Assembly: GCF_001939065.1 (NCBI RefSeq)
Contig: NZ_MPSZ01000001.1
Span: 372,001 to 436,000, forward strand
DNA: 64,000 nucleotides
Direction: 5' to 3'
From: Exiguobacterium indicum HHS 31
Lineage (GTDB): Bacteria > Bacillota > Bacilli > Exiguobacteriales > Exiguobacteriaceae
Shown: one piece after another, positions 1 through 7,980 of the stretch
Position numbering within the stretch: position 1 is the stretch's first letter
Layout of the letters: each line of letters opens with the position of its first letter
Translations under genes and position numbers: made by a program
Notes under the pieces: model-generated
What the model was told of the DNA's origin: nothing
Databases searched by the model: none
What the model saw: the letters and a program-made list of their open reading frames with translations, nothing else

Positions 1-370
1 CGAGCGCATGACGGACGGCGACGGGATTGATGTCGTCTGTGAGATGAGTGGTCATCCGGTTGCGATTCGTCAAGCCTTCGAGATGGTGACAGCAGGTGGA
101 GACGTCAACATCCTCAGTCTGCCGGTCAAACCGGTTGAAATCGATTTGACGAACCACGTCGTCTTCAAAGGTGTCCGGGTCCAAGGGATCACCGGTCGGA
201 AGATGTATGAGACATGGAGCCAGGTTTCTGCTTTCTTATCGAGCGGAAAAGTCGATGTCCGACCGTTAATCACACACACGTTGCCGCTCGAGCGGTTCGA
301 AGAAGGATTTGAATTGATGCGTCAAGGGAAATGCGGGAAAGTCGTATTACAACCAAGGGGGACGAATTAA
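1..370 (+). CDS. tdh: L-threonine 3-dehydrogenase, C-terminal part (cut by window start)
   Basis: This is the last 122 residues of a zinc-type medium-chain alcohol dehydrogenase; the reading frame is open from the first base, so the start lies outside the window. It contains the second half of the NAD-binding fold (DVVCEMSGHPVAI, then AGGDVNILSLP) and the C-terminal catalytic-domain return (RFEEGFELMRQGKCGKVVL), which match Tdh. Tdh oxidises L-threonine to 2-amino-3-ketobutyrate in the cytoplasm. The stop codon overlaps the start of kbl by one base (TAATG), so the two enzymes of threonine-to-glycine conversion are translationally coupled. The zinc ligands are not in view, and a related sorbitol-type dehydrogenase is excluded mainly by the kbl neighbour. 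Confidence 0.9.
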   Translation, partial: ERMTDGDGIDVVCEMSGHPVAIRQAFEMVTAGGDVNILSLPVKPVEIDLTNHVVFKGVRVQGITGRKMYETWSQVSAFLSSGKVDVRPLITHTLPLERFEEGFELMRQGKCGKVVLQPRGTN

Positions 371-1545
371 TGGGATTTGAACACTTACGGACAGAACTAG
401 AAGAGATGAAACAGGCGGGCACGTTTCGCAACCTCGTAGCACTTGAGAGCGCGCAACATAACCGCGTGACGATCGACGGGAAGGAACTCATTCAACTGTC
501 GTCGAACAACTACCTCGGACTCGCAGCACATCCACGTCTCGCTGAACAAGCTGCGGAAGCAGCGCGCACGTTCGGTGCTGGAACAGGGTCCGTTCGGACG
601 ATTGCCGGAACACTCGAGATGCACCAAGCATTCGAACGGGAACTTGCGACATTCAAGCATACGGAAGCAGCACTCGTCTTCCAGTCGGGATTCGCAACGA
701 ATCTCGGTGTCTTATCGGCACTGCTCGGTCCGGAAGACGTCGTCATCTCGGATGAGTTGAACCACGCTTCGATCATCGATGGGATTCGTCTGACGAAAGC
801 GAAACGCCGAATCTATAAACACGTCGACTTGGCGGATCTTGAAGCGGCCTTACAAGAAACGCAAGACGCGCGGACGCGCCTTATCGTCACGGACGGTGTC
901 TTCTCGATGGACGGAAACATCGCACCACTTCCGGAAATCGTTGAATTAGCCGAGCGATATGACGCACTCGTCATGGTCGATGATGCCCATGCGTCAGGTG
1001 TGCTTGGGAAAGCGGGACGCGGTACGGTCAATCACTTCGGTCTTGACGGACGTGTTGCCCTGCAAGTTGGTACGCTCTCAAAAGCCATCGGTGTCCTCGG
1101 GGGATACGTCGCGTGTGAACAGCACGTCAAAGATTACCTGATCCATAAAGGACGTCCGTTCTTGTTCTCGACATCACATCCACCAGCAGTCGTCGAAGCG
1201 AACCGGGAAGCGCTCCGTGTCATGGAGGAAGAGACGGAACTCTTCGATCGTCTGTGGGAAAACACGGAATTCTTTAAACAAGGACTCCGGGATCTTGGAT
1301 TCGACATCGGAACGTCGACGACGCCGATCACACCTGTCATCGTCGGGGATGAAGCACGTTGCCACGAGTTGTCGGACCGCTTACGTCAAGAAGGTATCTT
1401 TGCTCAAGGCATCGCATTCCCGACGGTTGCAAAAGGAAAAGCACGTGTCCGGACGATCGTGACGGCGGAACATACGCGTGAAGATTTAACGACGGCGCTT
1501 GCAGCTTTCGAAAAAGTCGGTCGTGAATTAAACTTGATCGGTTGA
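370..1545 (+). CDS. kbl: Glycine C-acetyltransferase (2-amino-3-ketobutyrate CoA ligase)
   Basis: The 391-residue product is a fold-type I PLP enzyme of the alpha-oxoamine synthase family. It splits 2-amino-3-ketobutyrate with CoA into glycine and acetyl-CoA, completing threonine degradation after Tdh. Visible hallmarks are the substrate-side SSNNYLGLA near residue 45, the PLP-contacting DDAHASGVLG near 205, and the Schiff-base lysine in QVGTLSKAIGVLGGY near 240. Length equals the family norm (about 390-400). I chose the ATG overlapping the tdh stop because an AAGGGGG ribosome site sits just before it; the frame is open 13 codons further upstream but without a ribosome site. Confidence 0.95.
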   Translation: MGFEHLRTELEEMKQAGTFRNLVALESAQHNRVTIDGKELIQLSSNNYLGLAAHPRLAEQAAEAARTFGAGTGSVRTIAGTLEMHQAFERELATFKHTEAALVFQSGFATNLGVLSALLGPEDVVISDELNHASIIDGIRLTKAKRRIYKHVDLADLEAALQETQDARTRLIVTDGVFSMDGNIAPLPEIVELAERYDALVMVDDAHASGVLGKAGRGTVNHFGLDGRVALQVGTLSKAIGVLGGYVACEQHVKDYLIHKGRPFLFSTSHPPAVVEANREALRVMEEETELFDRLWENTEFFKQGLRDLGFDIGTSTTPITPVIVGDEARCHELSDRLRQEGIFAQGIAFPTVAKGKARVRTIVTAEHTREDLTTALAAFEKVGRELNLIG

Positions 1546-1577
1546 TATCGATCACGGACGAACCAGGTCCGCATACT

Positions 1578-1610
1578 TTCAGGCAGCGGATCAGCGATCC
1601 GCTGCCTGAA
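1578..1610. repeat. Perfect 15-bp inverted repeat (hairpin) after kbl
   Basis: Arms 1578-1592 and 1596-1610 are exact reverse complements separated only by AGC. The stem is GC-rich in its inner part (GGCAGCGGATC). There is no T-run on either side, so it is not a standard intrinsic terminator. It may stabilise the tdh-kbl mRNA 3' end or act with Rho; the role is unknown. Confidence 0.7.
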
Positions 1611-1694
1611 GTGCGTCACGGGCGAAAGAATCAACGTCGACCGTTTTTACTTTTGCGAGATAGGGAATAACAGATGAGGAAAGGATGTGACCTA

Positions 1695-3308
1695 ATGAGT
1701 ACGAAGAAGAAAGGGATATTGCTCTCATTTTTGATGCTGACGCTGCTCCTTGGGGGTTGTATTCGCATCCAATATGATGCGACGATCCATACCGATCAGA
1801 GTGTTACCTTAAAGACGACATATGCCGCAAAGGAACACCCAGTGGCGCGTTTATTGAATCTAAATCCGAATTGGAATAGTTATGTCAAACAGGCAGAAAA
1901 GAACGGCTATGCAGCGAAGACGTTCAAGACGAAGGATGACTATGAAGGGATCCGGATGCAGAAGACATTCGCGAACTTCAAGGACATGACATCGATCAAG
2001 GACGAATGGAAGACAGGTATCGGTGGGATTCTCATTCCACCCGATACGAAGTTCGACATGAAAAAATCGGACGGTTTTTGGTTTGATACGTATCGACTGG
2101 ATACGAACATCGATCTCAGTATCGATCGTTTGAATATCAAAGGCTATCAACCGACAGGACAGGTCAAGAAACTCGCCGATCGGTATATCCGTCAAGCCGA
2201 TATCGAGATCAAGCTCCACGGTCCGAAAGTGATCGGTCTCCAAAATGGAGAAAAGATCGACTGGTCGAATTACCATGATGTGTCATGGAAATTATACGGA
2301 ACGAAAGCCAACCAGCTACAGTTGATTGCGTATGTACCGAATCCGACAGGTTGGATCATTACCGGTATCGTGTTATTAATCGGTGTCGGATTATTCCTCT
2401 ACTGGGTCTTTCACCGTGTCCGTCGTTTGCGCCGGCAACAGTTGAAGACGATCAGCATCTCGCTCCTCGTCTGTTTGATCGTCGGGGGAGGAGCGTGGTG
2501 GGTGTTCGCGGAAGATACGTCAAGTGCGCCGCCACCAACGCGTCAGATCGTCACGCAAGGAAAGAGTGAAATCGTGCCGACGTTCCTCGTCCACGGGTTA
2601 TTCGGAACGGAGCGGACGTTCGTGCCGATGATTCAAAACTTCACGAATAAAAAAGTCGCCGATGATGGTGGTCGATGTGACGTGACTCGTTCCGGAAAAG
2701 CAACCTGTAGCGTCAAACCCTCGCCGACGGGCTACCCACTTGTCCGAATCGTCTTCGCAGATGATGAGGCAAGTCTTGCCGATCAGCAAAAGTGGTTGAA
2801 TGCGGCGATTGCAGCTTACGATGCGAAACAAAAAGCGACCTTTGCCGATATTCAGCTCGTTGGGCACAGCATGGGTGGTGTCGATGTCGTCGCCTACACG
2901 GTCCAAGAGGAGATGCCGTATCACGTCCGGAAAGTCGTGACGCTCGACTCACCGATCGCCGGTTCGGATTACGCGAAACTCGGATTGACACTTGCGCCAC
3001 TTGGCACGAATACGAACAGTCCTGCGATACGCGATCTTGCGAAGGGCTCACCAGCGATGAACAATCTGACCCAGCGGCTCGAGACGTGGCCACGCGACGT
3101 GCTCGTCTATTCGTTTGGTGCCAAAGGAGGCGACTTCAATCTGATTTCGTTAAATAGTTCGTTTACACTCGAGAACTACACGGATAACATCCAGACGAAG
3201 TCCTATAAGTATGATCACTTCACGATTCATCGCCGGGAGCCAGTCTTCCGCGAAATCCGCAATTTCCTGTTTAAAGAAAATCGAGTCACGGAGGAGGAAC
3301 CATCATGA
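1695..3308 (+). CDS. Lipoprotein fused through two membrane helices to a DUF915-type alpha/beta hydrolase
   Basis: The 537-residue protein starts with a lipoprotein signal peptide (lipobox L19-G-G-C22). Residues about 23-215 look like the LppM/DUF3153-type lipoprotein domain (CIRIQYDATIHTDQSVTLK). Two hydrophobic helices follow (about 219-239 and 251-271) joined by a basic loop, RVRRLRRQQLK. Residues about 290-535 form an alpha/beta hydrolase of the DUF915 type, with oxyanion-side HGLFGTE, nucleophile elbow GHSMGG (Ser392) and DHFTIHR near the end. Positive-inside rules put the loop in the cytoplasm and both globular domains outside. The start at 1695 is set by an AAAGG site 10 bases upstream; a 7-codon longer start is possible. 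Substrate is unknown. The stop overlaps the next start (ATGA). Confidence 0.8.
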   Translation: MSTKKKGILLSFLMLTLLLGGCIRIQYDATIHTDQSVTLKTTYAAKEHPVARLLNLNPNWNSYVKQAEKNGYAAKTFKTKDDYEGIRMQKTFANFKDMTSIKDEWKTGIGGILIPPDTKFDMKKSDGFWFDTYRLDTNIDLSIDRLNIKGYQPTGQVKKLADRYIRQADIEIKLHGPKVIGLQNGEKIDWSNYHDVSWKLYGTKANQLQLIAYVPNPTGWIITGIVLLIGVGLFLYWVFHRVRRLRRQQLKTISISLLVCLIVGGGAWWVFAEDTSSAPPPTRQIVTQGKSEIVPTFLVHGLFGTERTFVPMIQNFTNKKVADDGGRCDVTRSGKATCSVKPSPTGYPLVRIVFADDEASLADQQKWLNAAIAAYDAKQKATFADIQLVGHSMGGVDVVAYTVQEEMPYHVRKVVTLDSPIAGSDYAKLGLTLAPLGTNTNSPAIRDLAKGSPAMNNLTQRLETWPRDVLVYSFGAKGGDFNLISLNSSFTLENYTDNIQTKSYKYDHFTIHRREPVFREIRNFLFKENRVTEEEPS

Positions 3309-4759
3309 AACAGGTCGTCATCGTCGGCGGAGGAATTGCCGGTCTAACGGCTGCGGCATTGATCGCACAAGAAGGACATGCCGTCACGGTACTTGAAGGA
3401 AGTCGTGAATGGGGAGGGTCAGCCGGGAAGTTCACACGCCGGGACTTGACGTATCCAGTTGGAGCGACCCTTGGGATGGGATTTGAACCGGGTGGCATTC
3501 ATGCCCGTGTGCTCGATCATCTCGGAGTGACGCACCAAGTCAAGCCACTCGACGTCGTCATGACGATTCGCATCGAAGGACGATTGATTCATTATTATCA
3601 AAATCGTGATGCGTTTCTAACCGAATTGACCTCACATTTTCCGGAGCAGGCATCGTCGATTCGGGCATTCTTTGCTGAAATCGAGCAGATACACGAGGCA
3701 ATTCGTCCACTGATGGCAGAACTGCCGGCATTGCCACTTCAAGATTTAGCCGACGTCCGGCGGTTAGTTCGTCACACGAAAAGTGTCGTCCTCTTACCAT
3801 ATTTTCCGCTGACGATTGGTCATCTGTTACGCAAACATCGACTAACGGATACGCTGTTCGCACAAGTGATCGACGGGATCCTACTCGACAGCATGCAGAC
3901 AGGGCAGGAAGCATCAGCTTTACTAGGAGCCGTCGCCTTATCGATTTACCACGAGGGTGCTTATTATGTACCGGGTGGATTATACCGACTGGCCGAGCAA
4001 TTGAAAGAGACAGCAGAGGCGAGCGGGGCGACCTGTCTCCTTGGGCGAAAAGTCACGTCGATTCGTAAGACACCGGATGGTTTCTTGATCGAGGATCGTC
4101 GCGGGCGCTTGACGCTTGCAGATGCGGTCATCTGTGCGGTTCCGCTTGAAGGCATCCGGGAAGTCGTCAGCGCGGATATGCGACGAACGTTACGACGGAC
4201 GTACCAGCGACAGGAAAAGCTACAGCAATGGGCGACCTTTACGTATTATGCGGCGATACCGGAGTCGATCATTTTGTCTGATGAAGCATTCCGGCAAGTC
4301 CATGATCCGTCCCTACCTTCAGGTCATGCCTTCATCTCCCTCTCCCGTCCGGACGACCGATTACGTGCACCAGTCGGTCAACGGACGCTGACGATGTCAT
4401 GTCATGTTCCGATTGGTACGTTCGATAAGACGAACCGGAAACGCTACGACGAACAAGTCGAGAAGATGTCGGCAATCTTCGAAGCCATTCTTGAACAACA
4501 GTTTCCAGGTTTCCGTCAACAGGCAATCGAACGTCATCCGGGTGGACCCGGTGCGTGGGTTCGCTATACGTTCCGTCCGGACGGTGGAGTCGGGGGATAT
4601 CCGCAACGTCCGAGTACGAGTCTCTTGTTCGCAGCGCCGTTTCGAACAGGCATCAATCACTTCTTTGCGATCGGCGACACGATCTTTCCGGGTGCCGGGA
4701 CGATCGGGGCGACGACGTCTGCGATTCATGTTGCCCGACAGTTTGATGTCAGATTATGA
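3305..4759 (+). CDS. FAD-dependent oxidoreductase of the phytoene desaturase/carotene isomerase type
   Basis: The 484-residue protein opens with a textbook dinucleotide-binding motif (VVIVGGGIAGLTAAALIAQ) followed by the GG-doublet EWGGSAGKF, and ends with the FAD-binding C-terminal motif FFAIGDTIFPGAGTIGATTS. This is the amine-oxidase/CrtN-CrtH flavoprotein layout. No carotenoid synthase (crtM/crtB) is next to it, so the substrate cannot be assigned; a carotenoid or other polyprenyl lipid is a family-level guess. It overlaps the upstream lipoprotein-hydrolase by 4 bases (ATGA), which implies coupled translation and possibly a shared membrane-lipid role. Confidence 0.8.
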   Translation: MKQVVIVGGGIAGLTAAALIAQEGHAVTVLEGSREWGGSAGKFTRRDLTYPVGATLGMGFEPGGIHARVLDHLGVTHQVKPLDVVMTIRIEGRLIHYYQNRDAFLTELTSHFPEQASSIRAFFAEIEQIHEAIRPLMAELPALPLQDLADVRRLVRHTKSVVLLPYFPLTIGHLLRKHRLTDTLFAQVIDGILLDSMQTGQEASALLGAVALSIYHEGAYYVPGGLYRLAEQLKETAEASGATCLLGRKVTSIRKTPDGFLIEDRRGRLTLADAVICAVPLEGIREVVSADMRRTLRRTYQRQEKLQQWATFTYYAAIPESIILSDEAFRQVHDPSLPSGHAFISLSRPDDRLRAPVGQRTLTMSCHVPIGTFDKTNRKRYDEQVEKMSAIFEAILEQQFPGFRQQAIERHPGGPGAWVRYTFRPDGGVGGYPQRPSTSLLFAAPFRTGINHFFAIGDTIFPGAGTIGATTSAIHVARQFDVRL

Positions 4760-4783
4760 GAAATCATCGTAAAATGATGAAAG

Positions 4784-4807
4784 AAGCGACGCATCTGTCG
4801 CTTTTTT
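4784..4807 (+). terminator. Intrinsic terminator after the flavoprotein gene
   Basis: AAGCGAC and GTCGCTT pair around a 6-base loop (GCATCT) and run into six T residues. Confidence 0.85.
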
Positions 4808-4883
4808 CACATTTGAGGATTATGATGAGGAAGAGTCGGGAACATGATATCCATGAACAGAAAGAGAGAAGGAGTGAAGAACC

Positions 4884-5171
4884 ATGGAGACATTCGAGCA
4901 AAAATGTCAGTCGTTCATTCAGGAACGACGACCTGAAGTCGGTCCGATTCAATTCGAGTCGGCGCGTACGTTTCTCAATGCACGCGGTTTAAGTGTCTAC
5001 GAACGGATTTATCAAGGGAAAGAAGAAGTCCGATTAGCATTCGTCGAGCAGACGAATGGTCAACAACTCGTTTCATTGATGGAAAATACATTCGGCAACG
5101 GACTGGTCTATTTTGTCTCAACGGCAACCGCGACATGGGATGGCGACCGTTTTGGTGAATACACGTTTTAA
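4884..5171 (+). CDS. Small protein of unknown function (95 aa)
   Basis: I do not recognise this family. The 95-residue product is soluble-looking, acidic, without signal peptide or membrane segment. It begins METFEQKCQSFIQERRPEVG and ends with an aromatic-rich strand pattern (GLVYFVSTATATWDGDRFGEYTF) that suggests a small alpha+beta fold. A good ribosome site (AAGGAG, 11 bases before the ATG) and a terminator on either side make it a monocistronic gene. Codon use resembles its neighbours, so recent transfer is unlikely. Confidence 0.75.
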   Translation: METFEQKCQSFIQERRPEVGPIQFESARTFLNARGLSVYERIYQGKEEVRLAFVEQTNGQQLVSLMENTFGNGLVYFVSTATATWDGDRFGEYTF

Positions 5172-5180
5172 GTACATAGG

Positions 5181-5209
5181 GAGTCCCAGTCGATGACTGG
5201 GGCTCTTTC
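5181..5209 (+). terminator. Intrinsic terminator
   Basis: GAGTCCCAGTC pairs with GACTGGGGCTC (one G-T wobble) around GAT, followed by a short TTT run. Confidence 0.7.
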
Positions 5210-5276
5210 GTGTCGAAACCTAATCCTTGTCCCGTTCGTAAGGTAGATAAGTGACTCAGTTGAAGGAGGAAACGAT

Positions 5277-6545
5277 GTGTCATCACTTGAACAACCTAAA
5301 ACATCGACACGGCGGCTTGCGACCGTCTCGTTGATTTTCATGGCGGTCGGATTCGTCGTCTCATTGCCATTTAAAGAAAATGCGTGGGTCTTTTGGCTCC
5401 AGAGTGGTTTTGAAGCCGGACTCGTCGGTGGGATTGCCGACTGGTTCGCGATCACGGCATTGTTTCGCCATCCGCTCGGCTTAAAGATTCCCCATACGAA
5501 CCTGTTGCCGAAAAATCGGGAACGGGTCATCGAATCAATCGTTCATATGCTCGAGACGGACTTGCTCAATAAAGAGAGTATCGTCGCGAAGCTCCAGCAT
5601 ATGACGCTCGCAGACCGTGTCATCAAAATCTTACGTTCGATTCTCGTTCTGCCTGCTTTTCGAGCGACCGTTACCGAACTATTGGTCGGTCTGATCCGGA
5701 AATTACCGAAAGAGGCGATTCTTGAGTTTGCGAATACACGGGTGACGGAGACGATCAAAGCGTATCCGTCAAAACGGCTGGCGGTACGGGCGATGGAGTT
5801 AAATGAGGAACGTCGACTCGACGAGTGGCTGATGGATCAGTTACTCGGTTATGGGCAACGTCTGCTCGAAGACCCCGTCATCCGAGACCAGATTGGGCGC
5901 CTTGCCTATACGGCGATGATCGACCAAGAAAAGAATACGTTCTTGCGGGTGACGGCGCGAACCGTCCAAAAAGTCTATTCAGAAGAAAAACTCAGTCTTG
6001 TCATTCAAGGTGTCTTGTTGATGGTCATTCAAGATATGCGACACGTCCATCACCCGAATCGTTTAGCGATTCTTGATCATCTGCGTCGTAATCTGGCACA
6101 GTTATCGATTGATGAAGAGCGTCTAGCAAAAATCGATGCTTGGAAGGCAAGCGAGGTCGACCGGTTTGACTTCGTTCCGGTCATTGAACGCGCGTATGAT
6201 GCTGGTTTGATCGAACTCGAACGCTACTTGACGTCAGATGCCTTCTGGACGGAACGGGCGATGCCGATGCTTTCGCGCGCTTTAGACGACTGGGAACAGC
6301 ATCCGACGTTCAAAGATAGCAGTGATCAATGGATGAAGGAGCAACTCGTTCGTTTCGTCGAACAAAATCACCAAAAAATCGGTGGACTCGTCCGCGAGAA
6401 CTTAAACCGGTTCGATACGGAGACACTGATTCATATGATCGAGGATAAGGTCGGCAGTGACTTGCAATGGATTCGGGTCAACGGGGCATTGTGTGGATTC
6501 ATCATCGGTTTGATTCTCGGTGCGATCAAGGTGTTCGTCGGATGA
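5277..6545 (+). CDS. DUF445 family membrane protein
   Basis: The 422-residue protein matches the DUF445 family (YheB/YjiN-like). It has an N-terminal hydrophobic segment (LATVSLIFMAVGFVVSLPF), the family signature GFEAGLVGGIADWFAITALF at about residues 42-61, a long helical middle part, and a C-terminal membrane helix (GALCGFIIGLILGAIKVFVG). It probably sits in the cytoplasmic membrane with both ends anchored. Biochemical function of the family is not settled. The start is GTG: an AGGAGG site is spaced 6 bases before it, and the ATG two bases earlier is out of frame. The last codons overlap the next gene (ATGA). Confidence 0.85.
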   Translation: MSSLEQPKTSTRRLATVSLIFMAVGFVVSLPFKENAWVFWLQSGFEAGLVGGIADWFAITALFRHPLGLKIPHTNLLPKNRERVIESIVHMLETDLLNKESIVAKLQHMTLADRVIKILRSILVLPAFRATVTELLVGLIRKLPKEAILEFANTRVTETIKAYPSKRLAVRAMELNEERRLDEWLMDQLLGYGQRLLEDPVIRDQIGRLAYTAMIDQEKNTFLRVTARTVQKVYSEEKLSLVIQGVLLMVIQDMRHVHHPNRLAILDHLRRNLAQLSIDEERLAKIDAWKASEVDRFDFVPVIERAYDAGLIELERYLTSDAFWTERAMPMLSRALDDWEQHPTFKDSSDQWMKEQLVRFVEQNHQKIGGLVRENLNRFDTETLIHMIEDKVGSDLQWIRVNGALCGFIIGLILGAIKVFVG

Positions 6546-7369
6546 GCCGGTGGACGCATGATGTGACGTTGTCGGAAGCATTTGATTTTAAAGGAATCGT
6601 ATCTCGTTTGACGGAAGACCCGTTACAAATCGAACAGGATGGGCGACTCGTCGTTCCGATCTTCATCAACGATCAGGCATACATCACGACGATGGAAGCC
6701 ATCGATGGTTACACGTTACGGATTGACGGTTCAGGACCGCAAACAGCGGTGCTGACGCAACTCAATCGACGGTTTCGACTCAATGAGCCAAATCCTGCGC
6801 AGCGTCTCAAGGCGACGTCGTTACACGCGATCGTCGAACGGTTCGGCGATGAACGACTCGTGCTTGATCATTCACCGTTCACGGCCTTGATTCGCTCGAT
6901 CATTCATCAACAGATCAATCTCTCATTTGCCCATACGTTGACGGAACGTGTCTTTCGAACATTCGGAACGGTCAAGGACGGGATCATCCTTCCGCCGACA
7001 CCGCGTCAATTAGCAACTGCGCGTCGCGAAGACTTGCTTGCTCTGCAACTATCAGGACGTAAAGTCGATTATCTGCTTGGCGTAGCGACAGCAACGATTG
7101 ATTATGATGCATTGACGTCAGCTGATGATGCAGAAATCGCTGAGACGTTGATTGCACTGAAAGGCGTCGGACCATGGACGGTCCAAAACGTCCTGATGTT
7201 CGGATACGGTCGTCCGGACCTTTTTCCGGCATCGGACATCGGGATATTACGGGCTTTCGAACGGTTGCTCGGTTACCGACCGACGGTGGAAGAAGCGACG
7301 CGACTGGCGGAGGAATTTGCCCCTGTCCGTAGTCACGCCGCCTATCTATTATGGCGTTCGATTGAATAA
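6542..7369 (+). CDS. DNA-3-methyladenine glycosylase II (AlkA-type, HhH-GPD)
   Basis: The 275-residue protein is a helix-hairpin-helix base-excision glycosylase. It has the AlkA-type N-terminal beta domain (about 1-95), the helical core starting at SPFTALIRSIIHQQINLSFA, the hairpin motif LIALKGVGPWTVQNVLMFG at about 200-218, and the catalytic aspartate in FPASDIGILRAF near residue 231. Such enzymes release 3-methyladenine and related alkylated bases. The start overlaps the DUF445 stop by 4 bases, so it is the second gene of a coupled pair. The frame stays open into the upstream gene, but the ATG at the junction gives the family's normal length. Confidence 0.9.
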   Translation: MSRWTHDVTLSEAFDFKGIVSRLTEDPLQIEQDGRLVVPIFINDQAYITTMEAIDGYTLRIDGSGPQTAVLTQLNRRFRLNEPNPAQRLKATSLHAIVERFGDERLVLDHSPFTALIRSIIHQQINLSFAHTLTERVFRTFGTVKDGIILPPTPRQLATARREDLLALQLSGRKVDYLLGVATATIDYDALTSADDAEIAETLIALKGVGPWTVQNVLMFGYGRPDLFPASDIGILRAFERLLGYRPTVEEATRLAEEFAPVRSHAAYLLWRSIE

Positions 7370-7379
7370 GGAACTATTC

Positions 7380-7408
7380 TTGTCACTCTATCGCGAGAAC
7401 GGTATAAT
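7380..7408 (+). promoter_or_regulatory. Sigma-A promoter for ricA
   Basis: TTGTCA and a consensus TATAAT are separated by exactly 17 bases. The start codon of ricA lies 73 bases after the -10. Confidence 0.85.
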
Positions 7409-7480
7409 GAATGCGACAGAACGAGGAATCGTTCAGAATGCTAAGGGAAGCGACGTGTTCGCTAACGATAGAGGGGACGA

Positions 7481-7918
7481 ATGTGGATGTATACAGATGA
7501 ACAAATCATCGAAAAAGCCAATGAAATCGCCAAAATGATTTCAGAGACACCGGAAGTAGAACGATTTAAAGCGGCAGAAGCCAACATCAATGGGAATGAA
7601 AAAGTCCAAAAGATGATGAAACAAATCAAGTTCCTTCAAAAAGAGGCAGTCAACTGCCAACATTACGGCAAAACAGAAGCACTCGCACGTGTCGAAGCGA
7701 AGCTCGATAAATTGTTCGCTGAGCTCGATGAGATGCCTGTTGTCCAACAGTTCCAAGAAACACAAGAAGAAGTCAACGGACTTCTCCAATACATCACGGT
7801 GACGATCTCGAACGGGATTACGGATCAAATCATCGAAGCGACGGACGGAGATGTTCTCGCTGGTAAGACAGGTAGCGGCATGGAAGCAGAAAACAAAAGC
7901 GGCGGTTGCGGCTACTAA
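7481..7918 (+). CDS. ricA: RicA/YmcA, YlbF-family regulator of RNA processing
   Basis: The 145-residue helical protein carries the YmcA/YlbF signature: EIAKMISETPEVERFKAAEA, then KFLQKEAVNCQHYGK, and DLLxGxTGS-like DVLAGKTGSG near the end. A cysteine sits in the last residues (SGGCGY), as expected for the RicA subunit that contributes to the iron-sulfur cluster of the RicA-RicF-RicT complex, which works with RNase Y in mRNA maturation. Position just before mutS matches B. subtilis ymcA, but cotE is absent between them. An ATG two codons inside (7487) has a better spacing from GAGGGG and could be the true start (143 aa). Confidence 0.9.
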   Translation: MWMYTDEQIIEKANEIAKMISETPEVERFKAAEANINGNEKVQKMMKQIKFLQKEAVNCQHYGKTEALARVEAKLDKLFAELDEMPVVQQFQETQEEVNGLLQYITVTISNGITDQIIEATDGDVLAGKTGSGMEAENKSGGCGY

Positions 7919-7932
7919 TCACGAAATGAACG

Positions 7933-7965
7933 AAAAGCCGACGGACATCCGTCGGCTTTTTCTAC
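7933..7965 (+). terminator. Intrinsic terminator between ricA and mutS
   Basis: AAAAGCCGACGG and CCGTCGGCTTTT form a 12-bp stem around ACAT with a TTTTT tail. It lies only about 20 bases before mutS, so mutS expression depends on readthrough or an unseen promoter. Confidence 0.9.
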
Positions 7966-7980
7966 GAATGAGGTGGAAGA

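Noticed and set aside
1578-1610. Intrinsic terminator after kbl
   Set aside because: The stem is perfect but no T-run follows on either strand, so it is listed as a repeat instead.
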